Source of the DNA: Asterias amurensis
Lineage: Eukaryota > Echinodermata > Asteroidea > Forcipulatida > Asteriidae
Assembly (NCBI RefSeq): GCF_032118995.1
Contig: NC_092665.1
Location: 3,818,001 to 3,882,000, forward strand
DNA: 64,000 bases
Reading direction: 5' to 3'
Below, in pieces: positions 30,022 to 43,400 of the stretch (within the stretch, counting starts at the first letter, position 1; each line of letters opens with the position of its first letter). The notes beneath the pieces were generated by a model. That model saw nothing but the letters and a program-made list of their open reading frames with translations. It made no database searches and was not told where the DNA came from. Position numbers and translations under genes: made by a program.

Positions 30022-31156
30022 CTAGTGATATTCCATCTTAGATGATGCACTCAGCACACAAAGTTGACCGCCATGAGCTGGAGCGCCCTCGGAAGTCCAG
30101 TTCTTGAGGTGAAAGGTGGGGATAGTTTGATCTGCAACAAAGGAAATCATACAGTGAATAAAGTAAATAAATTAGTAAAAACACTACAGTCAATATTAGA
30201 GAGCTCCCATTTTGTGCTCACCATTTATGTCATTGTTACAGCTTGCCAGACTCCATCTGAGTCCAAAGTACTGGCACAATACTAGACAAGTTTCATATGC
30301 TTTGTGTATTGTTAGTGAATTTTAACACTTTGTCCAAGACCCGAGTACTGAACTTGAGCATAGTGCACAGAGTGCTATGTTATTCAACGAACCTTTACAA
30401 CTAACAGTACGATACAATTAAAACTTTTCATCGACCTGGAACTTCATAGACCTATATAGAACCCCTTGCATAGCCCAGCCCTTACTAATTAGGACGTCAA
30501 AAAGCCCATAACTTTCCCCTCACTGCTGAGATCAATGGAGAGCTATCATTGGCTGAGTGAGAGTCATGCGCAGTGGGTACATGTTTACTTTCATTGTTTA
30601 GTATTGAAGCCGGCGGCCAATGCAAGAGGTCTGTTTATGTCATTGGACAAGAGCGCCCTCTATAGAGGTCAATAGATTGTTGCTCATCATGACATCTTGG
30701 ACCGTCCTATTCCTAGTACGCTATGCATACTTTGTAGCTGTTTTTGTGTTTGTTTCCAATATCTGTCACCGTATTTACATCAAGCTCTTCTTCTAGTACT
30801 AATATAACTTTCTAAAAAAGACATGGTGATGATGTGAGCAATGTCAATCAATCTGTTTACTAAAAATGCGGAGTTTTATTTGATGAATTAAAAACAACAA
30901 AATTAATGTACAATTGCTGATTTTGGTTTACTGTTTCTATAGACCTATAGACTAAAACAGCTACCTTGGTACCATAGACATTACACGAAAGACCGTACAA
31001 ATGATGGATGTTTATGAGCACTTACTTACTGTACAAGAACTGACGAAGCCAAGCGTAGAAACGATGAAGCTGCCGCCGGCCAGCACGTCCTGTCAACGGC
31101 ATGCATTGCTGCTCTGAGTAGGAGCAAGTGCACGGAAGAAACACAGTAATCCACAT
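30022..31156 (-). CDS. Putative two-exon small protein, unrecognised
   Basis: Exon 31030-31156 begins ATG, reads MWITVFLPCTCSYSEQQCMP through RRQLHRFYAWLRQFLY, and ends at a consensus donor GTAAGTAAG in phase 1. Exon 30022-30131, after acceptor TTTCCTTTGTTGCAG, continues in phase as NQTIPTFHLKNWTSEGAPAH, then GGQLCVLSASSKMEYH and TAG, giving 78 residues. Base composition of both exons is richer in G+C than their surroundings. A second in-frame ATG (MPLTGRAG) is possible. I recognise no family and see no signal peptide beyond a weakly hydrophobic start. It is a candidate only; chance open frames of this size are not rare. Confidence 0.35.
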
Positions 31157-33822
31157 CAGTTTTCACTTCCTTCTAACAGCCCACAACCAGTCACCACGGA
31201 ACTAAGGCATGATTCTGAGCATTAGGTGGATACTCAAGACTTTGATGAACAGCCACGTTTAATAAGAAGTCCTTCGATCATGTTAAATACATACATTTTG
31301 TTGAATTACTCATCTGTCATCACTGCCAAACGTAAACATCACTCCTTTCAGCAAGACACATGACGTCATAACTGACTACAATTGAACTAAAGAGGGCGCA
31401 CTCTATAAAAACAGAAAGTTATTTATTTTTGTTGATTCGGCGTGAGTAATGGCTTAAGTGCGGGGATTCCCCATCATCATCATCATCAATCTTGCCCTGT
31501 TCACTCGTGTGGTGCGGGTAGTGTATGCGGGGCACTCTGACCCCCCCCCCCCCCGAAAAAATAAAATTGCATCAGAAAAAATAACATGCAAGAGCCTTCG
31601 AGAGAGTCTTTTTCTGCAATCGGTCCATTTTGTTGTATTTCATCGGTCCATTTGGTTGTTATTGTTAAGTTGTTTGTAACAGCTAATTCTATTTTCTTGA
31701 AATAATAACCTGACACATCCCTCAAGCTATTTATGTATTCTTTAGAGTGTTGATAAATTAAATTGGGATATGATTAATTATTAAGTCCTATGGGTATGGT
31801 ATTCAGTTGTGAAAGCAAATTTCAAACAGAATCTTAAAAAAAAACGATACTTCACATAAAAATGTGGTAAATTTAAAGATCCACGTAAAAAGAAAAAATC
31901 AGTCACAACCTGCTGCCTAAAAAAATTGCCCTTTTTGGCTCCATGATTGGCTAGTTGTTTAGATAACATGTACATTGGGTACATGCTCAGGGCTTCAGAT
32001 GAGAGGACAAAACCTGAAGCCGAATCCAAAGCCGTGGTTTCGAAAAGGGCCTACCACTGTTTTCTGATGGCGGGAAACACCTAAGTCTTAGTGCCTCAAA
32101 TAATGTGCAAGTTGCTCAGAATAATAAGCCGCAGCTACAAACTCAAAACATTTTAAAGTGCGCCCTCATAAGCTCAGTTTTGGAGAGTGCCCTTGCAAAA
32201 AGGGATCAGTTAGTATGGATTTTCATATACAAAATACAGAGGACTTTTGAACAATTCAAATAATATTTTCCCTAAAAATTTCTGAGAGGGGTCTTGAAAT
32301 AATACAAAAAAACAGAATTTGCATTTTTGTTTTTTTCCCTGTAATTTTAATCATCAATTTTAACAAAGATAAAATCACAGTATTGCAAAATGAATGTTAC
32401 AGAGAACCCTGTACAGAATTAACAATATATTATGGCGATTTATCAAATACAATAATTTCCAAAAGTATTAACATCAACAAAAAATCAAATTAGTTAACAA
32501 ACAATATCAAAGGATGTTTTTTTCTTCTGAAATCTGTTCAGTCTACTCTTTAAATAAATATCTGTAATATGATAAATTGGTAACTACAGATTCCACTTTG
32601 TGCTTGTAATATGTTTGGTGCAAATACAAGGAGTTTGTTTTCTTCAATAATAATGAATGCATTACAAACTTTGTCAAAATTGTGTGGAAATTGAAACATT
32701 TGGAAACAAAAAATAATTTAAGCGGATTTGAATTTCTCTTCGTTTGTTTGTTCTTGCCAAAGAAAAACTGGGGAAAGTGATAGTAAGATTCTCACAAATG
32801 CAGGCAATACATCTGTCTACAACGTGCAGGAAACACTGTGTATGAATGTAAACGTGCTGTTAAGTTGCCATGGTGACATGACATCAGCACTGGTACTCAG
32901 GTTGGGTACCAATTCTCTAATGTCCCTCTTATGTAGTAAACAATTCACAATGTCAGGCTGTATCTGAATTAGTGGCTGTGTCTTCATCACCATGGTAACA
33001 TGTGTAGAAGCATTGGAGGCACATAGCATCAGCCTTAGCAACAGCCACTATACTGAGTTGGTGACTGCAGCTACAGTTGTGGCTGTTGATATGGGCATCT
33101 TATGGCTCAAAGTGAGAAACCTAAGTACAATCTCTAACTTGGACATGACTGAACTCTAGAATATACTAAATGCTGATCACAGAAATAACTTTTAAGCAAA
33201 TTTAAGCAAGAAACCAGGTACAAGCAATAACATGGTATGTTGATAGGACATGTGATTCTGCTAAGCAACTTTGTCTTGTGCTAAGCAGTTTAACCAATTT
33301 TGACACTTATAAAAACTCAATCTAAAGGAATCTGTAGACTCATTCTTAAAACAGAAACTAAGATCGGTCTTTCTTTCAAGCTAAACCTTCATAAATAAAT
33401 TTGATGACAATTTGATAAAAAATAAGAAAATAACTCCCTATACAGTCAATTTCAAACTGATATTGCACAATATTAAATATCAAAAAATCAAATCAAACTA
33501 TTAACACACACATTTTACTTTAAGAATAAGTTATTCTTAATGAACAACGATAATATTTTGCAATATCTATCAAATAATAACATAACTACTCTTGTCTGAC
33601 CCCTGCTGGGCATAAAACAGTGTCCCATTTTTTGTATATAAAAAAATGTAAAAGTATTAGCTTAACCAAGCAAAAGTAGTGACAAGAATTTTAATGTTGT
33701 GCGCTTGGACAATTAAAAAGTAAAAACAACTAAACATTAATAAATACATTTCCCTAGATTTAAGGAAATCACATTAAGTTCAATTTTCCCATAACAAAAA
33801 AAGAACACAAATTATTTTACAT

Positions 33823-34187
33823 TTAAAGACACCGGACACTATTGGTAAATGTCAAAGACCAGTCTTCACACTTGCTGTATCTCAACATATGCATAAAATG
33901 AAACCTGTGAAAATTTGAGCTCAATTGGTCTTCAAGGTTGCGAGATAATAACGAAAGAAAAAACACCCTTGTCACACAAAGTTGTGTGCTTTCAGATGCT
34001 TGATTTTGAGACCTCTAAAAATAATTCTGAGGTCCTGAAATCAAATTGGTGGAAAATTACTTCTTTCTTGAAAACTACATTACTTCACAATGTTTTATAC
34101 TATCCAACAGCTCCCCATTACTTCTTACCAAGTAAGGTTTTATGCAAAATTGTTTGAGTAATTACCAATAGTGTCCACTTCCTTTAA
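33823..34187. mobile_element. MITE family A
   Basis: TTTAAAGACACCGGACACTA to TAGTGTCCACTTCCTTTAA; same internal sequence as other copies. Confidence 0.9.
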
Positions 34188-34533
34188 ATGTTGATAACCA
34201 AATTATCTTACGAACAATTTACTTTTAAGGAGGTAACTGATCCACGCAGACAGAAACACATAAGGAGTAAATGTTGTTTCCAAATTCAAACTGTCCAAAT
34301 AACTATGAAATACAGGGAGTATTAATTAATGAATTAAGATGTAAAATTTCATTGAAAAACTATTATCAGTACTTAGATTTAAGTGCTGAAAAATTACAAA
34401 CAATTTGTAAATGTATAATTAAAATGTATAAATAACACATTTTGGGTGGAAAATCAGACCAAACAAATTAGGGTGTTGATTTTTGAAAATTTTAAATGGG
34501 TCTACACATAAATAAGCAGTGGTACCAGCTACA

Positions 34534-34815
34534 TATGTTACATGTGATATGGTGTTTTAGCTGGTAACCCTTTCATGGTAAGCATAAATGTTTTGTGCTT
34601 ATTTTAGCTACTTTTTGAGCTTAAGCAGCTCTCATAAAGCTATTAAGCAGAAAATACTACTTTGCAAACTTCATTGCTAAGCACAAAATGAGTGAGGCAT
34701 CAGTTGAAGCACTGTTAACTTTATGGAATTTCGGCTGGTAACCAGTTTCTTTAGAGCAAGATTTTTATGTGCTTAGCAATTTTTTGTGTGCTTAAAGCCT
34801 TTATGAAAATTGGCC
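34534..34815. mobile_element. MITE family B (decayed copy)
   Basis: Contains the family's TAAGCAGCTCTCATAAAGCT and TGCTTAAAGCCTTTATGAAA arms around an A+T-rich centre. Confidence 0.6.
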
Positions 34816-37370
34816 AATTCGGCACAAGTACCACATTCAAATTTCCCACCCTTTAAAGAAAGTGCTACAAACTCAAACATGGTATGGTACTACATTATGG
34901 CTCGTCTATTATTTTGGCACTCGCTTAAACTAGAAATATCTGTGATAAATATCCGTATATGAATATAAAAACAGTCCCAATAACTTCTCTAGGCTATAAT
35001 CAACTGTCAATCTATGCAGCACAGTAGTGTCAATATTTTAAAAATGTGATAATATCAATGGAATTTCAGATTTTGTCAGAATCAATCTTTAATAAAATTA
35101 TTCTAAATTGTGTATATTCTTGTGTCTAATTCAAAAGATTAAAGGTGACAATTTCAAAAAGAAGCAAAATGGGTGAAAAATGAAAAGGGAACCTCCCCAT
35201 AAAGCCATAAAACATTCCTGCATTTAAACAAAATTTATCTGTAAATCCATCAATAGGTCACTTTCTAGTGAGGCTTCATGAGACTGGTCCCGGTAATATG
35301 AATACATTAATCTAACATTGGAGGGGAGAGGGGGAACCAAACACTCAAAGCAACCAATGGCATGTGAAAGAGTAAAATGCAGGTTTGGAATCCCGTCACA
35401 GCCACCAGTCACAGCCAAAGAAACTGAATCTGGACTTTGTTTATAAAGCTTGGCAAGCGACCCTTTTTATTATGACATCACAAAGTGAAACAGCGCCCTC
35501 GCTGAGGTCATAGAAAGACCTTTAACGTGCTGTGCGCATGATGTGGTTACACACCTATGTCCCGACATCCCTACAAATACACATTCCAAATCCGAACCTT
35601 AACCCTTACCCAATAGACCTTTCTTACAAGGGGGTTATCTAAACATAGGGGTATCTGAACATACATGTAGGGGTGTTTGAACAAAGGGTTGTCCGAACAT
35701 AAAGGTTTTCAAACTTAGGGGTGTTGGAACATAGGGGTGTTTGAAAATGATGTGTTCATGTATCTATTGTTTGGATACAGCAATGGTGGTCAACGCAAGG
35801 GGACTATACACATCTACAGAGTGCCAGAAAAAATGTTGGAAGTTCTCAAGGAGAAAAAATTACCAACTAAAACTACACAAGAAGTCCATTGGTGCAAACT
35901 AAACTACCAAAGATCAAGGATAAATAGAGAAAACTCACTCCAACAATCAACATTTAAATGGATTATAGACATGATCAATTGTGAAAACTTCAAAAACAAC
36001 AACAGCTGAAACTACTTCAACACACTTAGGCTTAAGAGCTACTCAACAAACACCCTTAGTAAACATTGACGAGGAATTAACCCCAAGCAATGGCACTAGG
36101 CTCTAGAAAGTTTGTCTTAGCTCGAGTGCTTTGAAGCTCTATGACCCTTGACCCCCTACTGAGAAGCTATAATACCTTAATCAGATCACAGTTTATAAGG
36201 AGTGAGAGTTTAACCCCTAAGCCATGTCTGAAGAGTGAAAGAAATATCTCTTTTCAAAATTTTAACAACAAATTTTGAAAAATCCTCAATTTTATTTGTA
36301 GCATGAATTTGCTTGATGGCACAATCTCTTTTTGATATTGTCTCTTTTTGTCTGATATCCATCACTCAAACTTTGGCATGGAATTGAACATTGATTTGGC
36401 TGGAAACACTTCCAAAATAAAAAATGCTAGAATAATGCTCCTGTTTTGTTTTTAAATGTTGGTGCCTTTCAGATTCCAACATAGTAATGATTGCAAAGTA
36501 GCCAGTGAACTAGACCATTTATAGTTCAAAGGCCATGTCTGAATTAGTGGCTGTGGCTTGATCGTCAAGCCAACATGCATTGGAGCATAGGAGGACCATA
36601 GCAACACCCTTAGCAACAGCCACAGCCGTAGCCAAGATTCCGACAAACTTGAGTGAGGGTCTATAGCTTGTCCGTAGAGTGTAATCTCAACAATCAGGAA
36701 AATCTTTAAATATACTTTGATAAGAAACCAGCTCATCATTTCAACACGTCAATCAATCAGGTTATCAATATATTGATTGATCAAGTAATTATTGAATTCA
36801 GTTGACCAATAAATTAATAATCAATCAACAATAGATCAATCAACAAGCAGTATTTCTGATTCCGGTTCAATAAGCACTTGATCAACACTGTGATTATCCC
36901 TGGTAAGTATTTAAAACAGTTTACTTAATCAATAACCAATCGATCAACTCAATTGATCAACTCATTAAATCGATCAATCATTTCATTTAAACCGTTGCAT
37001 TATGAAAGAACTGAAGTATTATAAATACATTATGTACAAATATACTACAAGTTAAAGGCTAATTGTTCATTCTAATAAACTTTGGTGATAACCTGAAAAA
37101 TGTAAAATAATTTGAATACAATTTCATGTGAAATTCTTTAACTATCCGTTTTCGAACATACCTGGCGAATTTTCAACTACCAAAATCCAACTCAAGAGGG
37201 CGCTGTTTCTATAGGGCTCCCTCTGTAGTCTGAAGGTTGAAAATATTAACTGTTTCTAAAAATAGAAAAAACTGTACAGGTTTTCATACCCGTTCAAGGT
37301 GCACAATAAGTTGAGCTCTCTTGCTGTACCACATGATCGATCACATGACCGATCATGTGATCTGTCAACG

Positions 37371-37431
37371 TCAATCTTTCTTGCAAGAGAAGCGCTTCAC
37401 ATCGGCTCGAGTCTGGCGTAAAGAACGGAGT
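37371..37431 (-). CDS. CAMTA: CAMTA terminal coding exon
   Basis: Acceptor CTTTTTTCAG. Phase fits the previous exon and gives LRSLRQTRADVKRFSCKKD, then TGA at 37373-37371. It resembles the basic RHRVKELKK tail of vertebrate CAMTA1 only in character, so an alternative last exon remains possible. Confidence 0.75.
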
Positions 37432-40400
37432 CTGAAAAAAGAAAATAATAAAACAACCATTAATTTTCAAAATTTGTAGCCTCATGCATACAAACTACCA
37501 CTGGGGGGAAGCCAGTCATTGTGACGTCTACTTTGTTTAGCTAGATAGCCATTTGCAAGATTTGAAATGATGTCTGGACCCAATTTCATAGCGCTGCTAA
37601 ACGGTAAGCAAATTTGCGTGCTTACTGTAGCAGAAATATTTGCTTTAGCCCTTAGTGTATTTCACAGGTTAGCAGAAAAATATTGCGTGTTTACCATGGA
37701 TTTGCATTGTGACGTCATTTATTTTCGTGCGGTAAGCACCGGTAAGCATGCCTGTTCGTGTGCTTACGGTTAGCAGCGCTATGAAATGGAAATCGCAAAA
37801 GTAAACACAAAATCGGCCGCTAAGCAGCGCTATGAAATTGGGCCCTGGTAACTGACTTGATTGATCGCAAATGAACACTCAAATTGGATTCCCCGGACTA
37901 AAGACAGCGTTACTCAACAAATGGTTCAGTGCAAGCTTTTGTGAAGCAACTTCTAGTTGTATTCAGTTTGTGGTAACAACTTGTGAATATATCTACTTAG
38001 CTGTGTAGATTCGTTCTTTGAGAACTTGCCTTGCTATTTATTCTATTGCCGAGAAGTACATTTGAAATTTGGGGGATAACTTAGTTCTGCTAGGCCAGAG
38101 CTGCCAATATTTGCATCTTGCAATCATGGAGATTTTGTGCAACAATCAGGGAGATACAAATTTAGAATTAAATTCAACATAATAGGGACAAGGTTTCCAT
38201 TGTCAGGGAGACTTTCAAGTGTCTTCAACATAATAGGGACATGGTTTCCATTGTCAGGGAAACTTTCAAATTTCTTCATCAGGATATGGAAAGAATTGTT
38301 TGTTTTCAGGGAACTTCCTTGAGAGTCAGGGAGATTTAGCAGGTCTGCTAGGGTCACTGAGTGAAGGGAAATAGCAGATTTGGACCATGAAAATAGTTTC
38401 AGAATCTACCAATCTAACAGGGTGCAAACTAGGCTTGGGCGACTAGTATACAAATATTGACTGCTTCGAGTGCTATGGTTAAAACTACAACTCCCGATAC
38501 ACAGATGCACAACTGATTGGGTTCGAGGTGGGTAAAAATACGTCTGGGTACTGCACGCCGTGTGATAGTTGTCGGACTACCACACGACAAACGACGCACT
38601 ATCACACGCCCCCTGTTTCTAGTAAAACTAAGACATATCAAGTGACGTGCTACTAACCAATGAAAAGGCAGAATATTTGTTACAGGTGTTTTAATGAAAG
38701 TTACTACTCATCTAGTTGCGCCTCAAATAGTTGTGATTTCGGCATTAGTTGCACTAGTCGCCCAGGCTTCGTGCAAACCCAACTCATCAAAGACAATTTC
38801 TAACACATACACTCCCAATAAACACCCATTCAACTACTACATTAAAGACACTGGACACCATTAGAAATTATCAAAGACCAATCTTCTCACTTGGTGTATC
38901 TCAACATATGCATAAAATAACAAACCTGTGAAAATTTGACCTCATTTGGTCGCCGAAGTTGCGAGATAATAATGTCACACAAAGTTGTGTGCTTTCAGAT
39001 GCTTGATTTCGGGACCTCAAAATCTAAATCTGAGGTCTCGAAATCAAATTAGTAAAAAAACACTTTTTAATTAGTTTTCTTGAAACTACGTTAGTTCAGA
39101 GGGAGCCATTTCTCACAATTTGTTATACTATCAAATGCTCTCCATTGCTCGTTACCAAGTAAGTTTTTATGCTAAAAATTATTTTGAGTAATTACCAATA
39201 GTGTCCAGTGCCTTTAATCAGTCAACACTGTACAAGACAGTTATAACAACAAAATGTCAGAACACAGTGATTACCAACCAAATTTCCATGTGTTGCATAT
39301 TGCTTGTTACTAGTATTCAGTTGCTGTTTGCTTATCCTAAAAATCAGGTGGAAATTTGGTTGGTAATCCTGTTTTTATCAAGGCAAAAAATTCACGCTAT
39401 GAACATTTTTGTGCTTAGCAGGTCTATGAAACTGGGCCCAGATGGACAGTCTCTTTTGCTATTTCTAAAAGTTTATTTGGTTTTAAAACTGCCGCTAAAG
39501 CGTAATTATTCTGTATTAGTTGTAAAGAGGAAAAGTTTGGATTTAAAAAAGGAAAGGAAAACTACAGGGTTGGTAAGTTTCACAGAGGTAGGTTTTAAAC
39601 ATTGAAATGGATGAGGAAAAGGGTTTTCCAGCAATCAGATATTGACACACAAAAAACAACTTTAGAGAGATAATTAAACTGAATCAAAATGGTTGCCATT
39701 ATGCAAGCACGTAACAGCCTACATTATTTCGCTTCATTTTAAGACTGTATCCAAATGGAGTGGCATCACCACATATTTCAAATAGGTTTGTTAAACAGCT
39801 CTTTAAATTATAACATTATCACCACATCAACAACTGAATGTTAAAGACACCCCTCTGGTTACTTACCCAGATGGAATATTCCAGAAATGCCTTGATGTGA
39901 TTGGTTAAATGTTAGAAGTCACACTGTTAGTAGGGGTAGTTGTTATTACAAATGCAACCAATATAATGTAATTCACCATCCTAAAACCATCTTTCGTCCA
40001 ACTGGGCAACTGGGTATCTGGGCCCAATCTCATAAAGCTGTTAAGCAGAAAATACTGCTTAGCAAATTTCATTTCTTCGCAAAAAATTAGGGTGATGCAC
40101 CAGCTGCAACAACGTAAACTCAATGGAATTTTGGCTTGTAGGCAGGTCTCTGTTTAGCAATAATTTTCTGTGCTTAGCAAGTTTTTAATGCTTAGAGGCT
40201 TTATGAAATTGGGCCTTTGTCACAAAGATAAATAATGTTAAATTCTGTAGTTTCTGTCCCGTTTTAGAATCGTGTAAGAAAGGTGCAAATAATGATAATG
40301 ATTAAACTCAGTAGGCGTGAAAGAAAATTCCAACAATTCTGATGTACGCAAAGAACTCATTACTTGTCAGTTGAGCGGCACTTGGCTGCTTGGTACGACA

Positions 40401-43400
40401 TACATAATACAAGTGAAACCAAAACAAATACATCAACTCAAGGGTTTAATTTCATATTTTTAAAATTACTCTAACAAAACATTGACCAGTGTTTGTAGTT
40501 AAAGTAAAAAAGTGTGAACTGTGATGGTAGTTTCATAGGTCAGTTACAAGAGGTGAACAATAAATAATCCAATATTCAAACTATTTCTGTAATTCTGATC
40601 GAGATTTAAAGACTGAATTTACCTGTTTTGACATCTTCGGATGAAACGTTGAATCTTACGAGCCGCATCCTGCTGAAGCTTTTGACGAGCTAAGCGTTTA
40701 TCCCTGAAAACAAATCAATATTGATCTTAAATAACAAAATACTAGAAAAATAGAATTAGCTGTTGCAAACTGCTAACCAACCAAAAGGACCTATGTTACA
40801 CATGCAAAAATACGTTAAGGGCTTGACAGTTCGACCCTAGCAGAGTCTTTCTCGAAGGCTAGAAGAAAAAGACTTTGCTAGGGTAAAAAAATCAGACCGT
40901 TAACTATTTTTTTGCAATAATTATAATTAATTTGTATATACTGCACTCATGGAACATTGATATTTGATTGATTGAACACGAATCCTACACACACAGCATT
41001 GGTTTAGGTTTTAGCATAACAACTTAGGACAACTCAGGACATGACCTTTGACCCAGGCACAGGTCAAATCTTGTGACCTTTTCACGGCAGATGTGGCCAT
41101 TTCGGTACAAACCCAATCACACATCCAATCCTACCTGAACCTTTGTTGAATCAAAATTGCAGCATCCCGACTTTTACGGAACTGTTCCTGAGCCCGGTAA
41201 CCACGGTAATGGCTCTGAATGACAATCGCAGCACGACGACTACGCTGGAATTGACGATAGTGGTTGTAACTACGGAAACGGCTCTGAATGATCTTGGCAG
41301 CCTCAGACATCTTGCTGTACATAATATACTGCGAGAAAAAAAGTACACATTTTAGCACAAACCTTCGCAAACCAGGGTTCAGCTTCACGGCTCAGATTCC
41401 TATAAGCAAACAATTATTATTTACGGAAGCAGGGAAATCCTTTCTTACGTCAAGCCTATTACTCATGTTTACAGGGAATTCTTAGCTGGTGAGTGTGCGA
41501 ACTCCAAGTTACTAGGCATTCTTTACTTACACAGCTGCAGCGCAGAAATTTGGAGCTTGCACAGTAAGCAGAGAGTGGTGATCGAAAACGCAGAATTCAG
41601 CAGTAAGCAAAGCCATGAAATAGACCGATCCATTATGCTCCGCCCCATTGCGTATTGACCAATCACAACGCAACGAAGGTCCGACAAATAAGGTCCGACA
41701 TGCATGCGCATATCTTGGCGCGCACGACAGAGTTGTGCAGAAAGGCATTGGAAAGGCTCACGTGTTCTTGCTCACATGTGCGTCGTGGGCGGAGCCTAAT
41801 GGATCGGTCTATTGGGCTCAGGTCAAGACTGTGATGATTGACAGCGGCACAATGACTGCTGATAAAGTCAATTTTATTTCATCACTGACCTGTTTATATC
41901 TTCTGTAATAGTTCTGGATAATCACAGCCGCCTCCAACTCTTGTTGTTTCTGCTGTTGACGACCCTATAGTAAGAACAATGTAGAACAGGTTACAGGAAT
42001 GCCTAAATTATTATTCTGCTCCGATCTAAAAATTTGTTTGCCCCACTCCCGTAACAAAACTGTATTTCTTTAGGTTGGATTGTTAGAGCGCCCTCATTGG
42101 TGACTTCCGTTACCTTGTATTGTCTGAATGCATTCTGGATGACCAGCGCTGCTTGATATAACTGCATCTGCTCCTCATCTGAAACAAACACGTGAAAAAA
42201 GTGAGGATTACAAATAAAGTATTGCTTACAGACATACTATTGTTGATAGCAATTGCTTATTACATTGTTCTGACACTGTTGGTAAAAACTCAAAAGTTAG
42301 CTACCAGCCTTAAATGAACCCAGTAATTTTTGCTCAACAAATATTGGGAGTTGTCTAGTGGTGTCAGACGTAACAGGTACGTACAATGCTCAAAGAAAAG
42401 TGCATATTGGTCAGAATGACCTCCACAATGCAGGCCCTCAAAATGACCCATGGCCTGTGATTTTGCTTCATTGCCCTATATAAGGTTCTGAAAGAAACCA
42501 ACATTTTCCTTATTGTAGTGCCCCCTTACCAGAGGAAGTCTGCTGTGCCCCTTTAAAGCCATTGGACACTTTCGGTAAACAGTATTTTCCAAAGGCACTT
42601 CGTGTATCACAACTTATATATAAACTAACAAACCGATTTAGGCTCAATCGGTCATCCGAGTCGGGAGAAAATAACGGGAAAACCCACCCTTGTTTCCGCA
42701 CGTTTCGCCGTGTCATGACATGTTGTTTACTATAACTCCGTAATTCTCAATGTCGAGAATTGATAATTGTTTTAATGTTTTTTCAAAAAGTAAAGCATTT
42801 CATGGAATAATAATTCAAGAGAAGACTTTTACCATTACCTACTGTAAACCCTGTAAGTTATTTGTAAATCTGTGAACTTTTATTTATTTTTTTCTGTTCC
42901 GAAAGTGTATAATGGCTTTAAGACCAAAGTTCAAGTCCTGCAATGGAATTTAACTCTTATGTCTGTTGCAACTTATTGTCCCAAGGTCTCTCAACGTTTC
43001 CTTTGTAGCAACTCTAGGACTGAAACAGGTCAAAAACAAGAGGAAATATTAAACTTTGATTTTACCTGAGAGAGTGAGAAGCGAGAATGCTCCGATCATA
43101 CCAAGACTGCTACTCGCTCCTTGAAGAAACTCGCACCAATCAGCCGTAGAACTCTCCTCCTCAAAACTCAGATTACTCGGGCTGGGTAGGCATGAGTCGG
43201 TACTGTAAGTACTACCAGCTGAGCTCTCATCATGACCAGATCTGAGGATTAAACTTATTAGAGTTACACTCAGACAATACTCAAAACTCAGATTACTCGG
43301 GCTGGGTAGGCATGAGTCGGTACTGTAAGAGCTCTCATCATGACCAGATCTGAGGATTAAACTCATAAGAGTTACACTCAGACAATACTCAAAACTCAGA

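Larger units (their letters stand above)
31157..37370 (-). other. CAMTA 3' UTR and intergenic region
   Basis: No further coding exon found. A - strand AATAAA at 36291-36296 is one of several candidate ends for the CAMTA mRNA. Contents: family A MITE at 33823-34187, a family B copy about 34534-34815, two related repeats at about 32885-33080 and 36535-36700 (GAATTAGTGGCTGTG...GCAACAGCCAC), a (ATCAATCA)n-like stretch at 36740-36990, and a duplicated AACATAGGGGTGT motif at about 35645-35745. Confidence 0.4.

Noticed and set aside
31501..31725. Open frame over the C-tract at 31541
   Set aside because: Driven by a homopolymer run, no splice or family support.
37294..37485. 63-codon - strand frame over the last CAMTA exon
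   Set aside because: It is out of phase with the preceding exon; the frame chosen by phase ends at TGA 37371.
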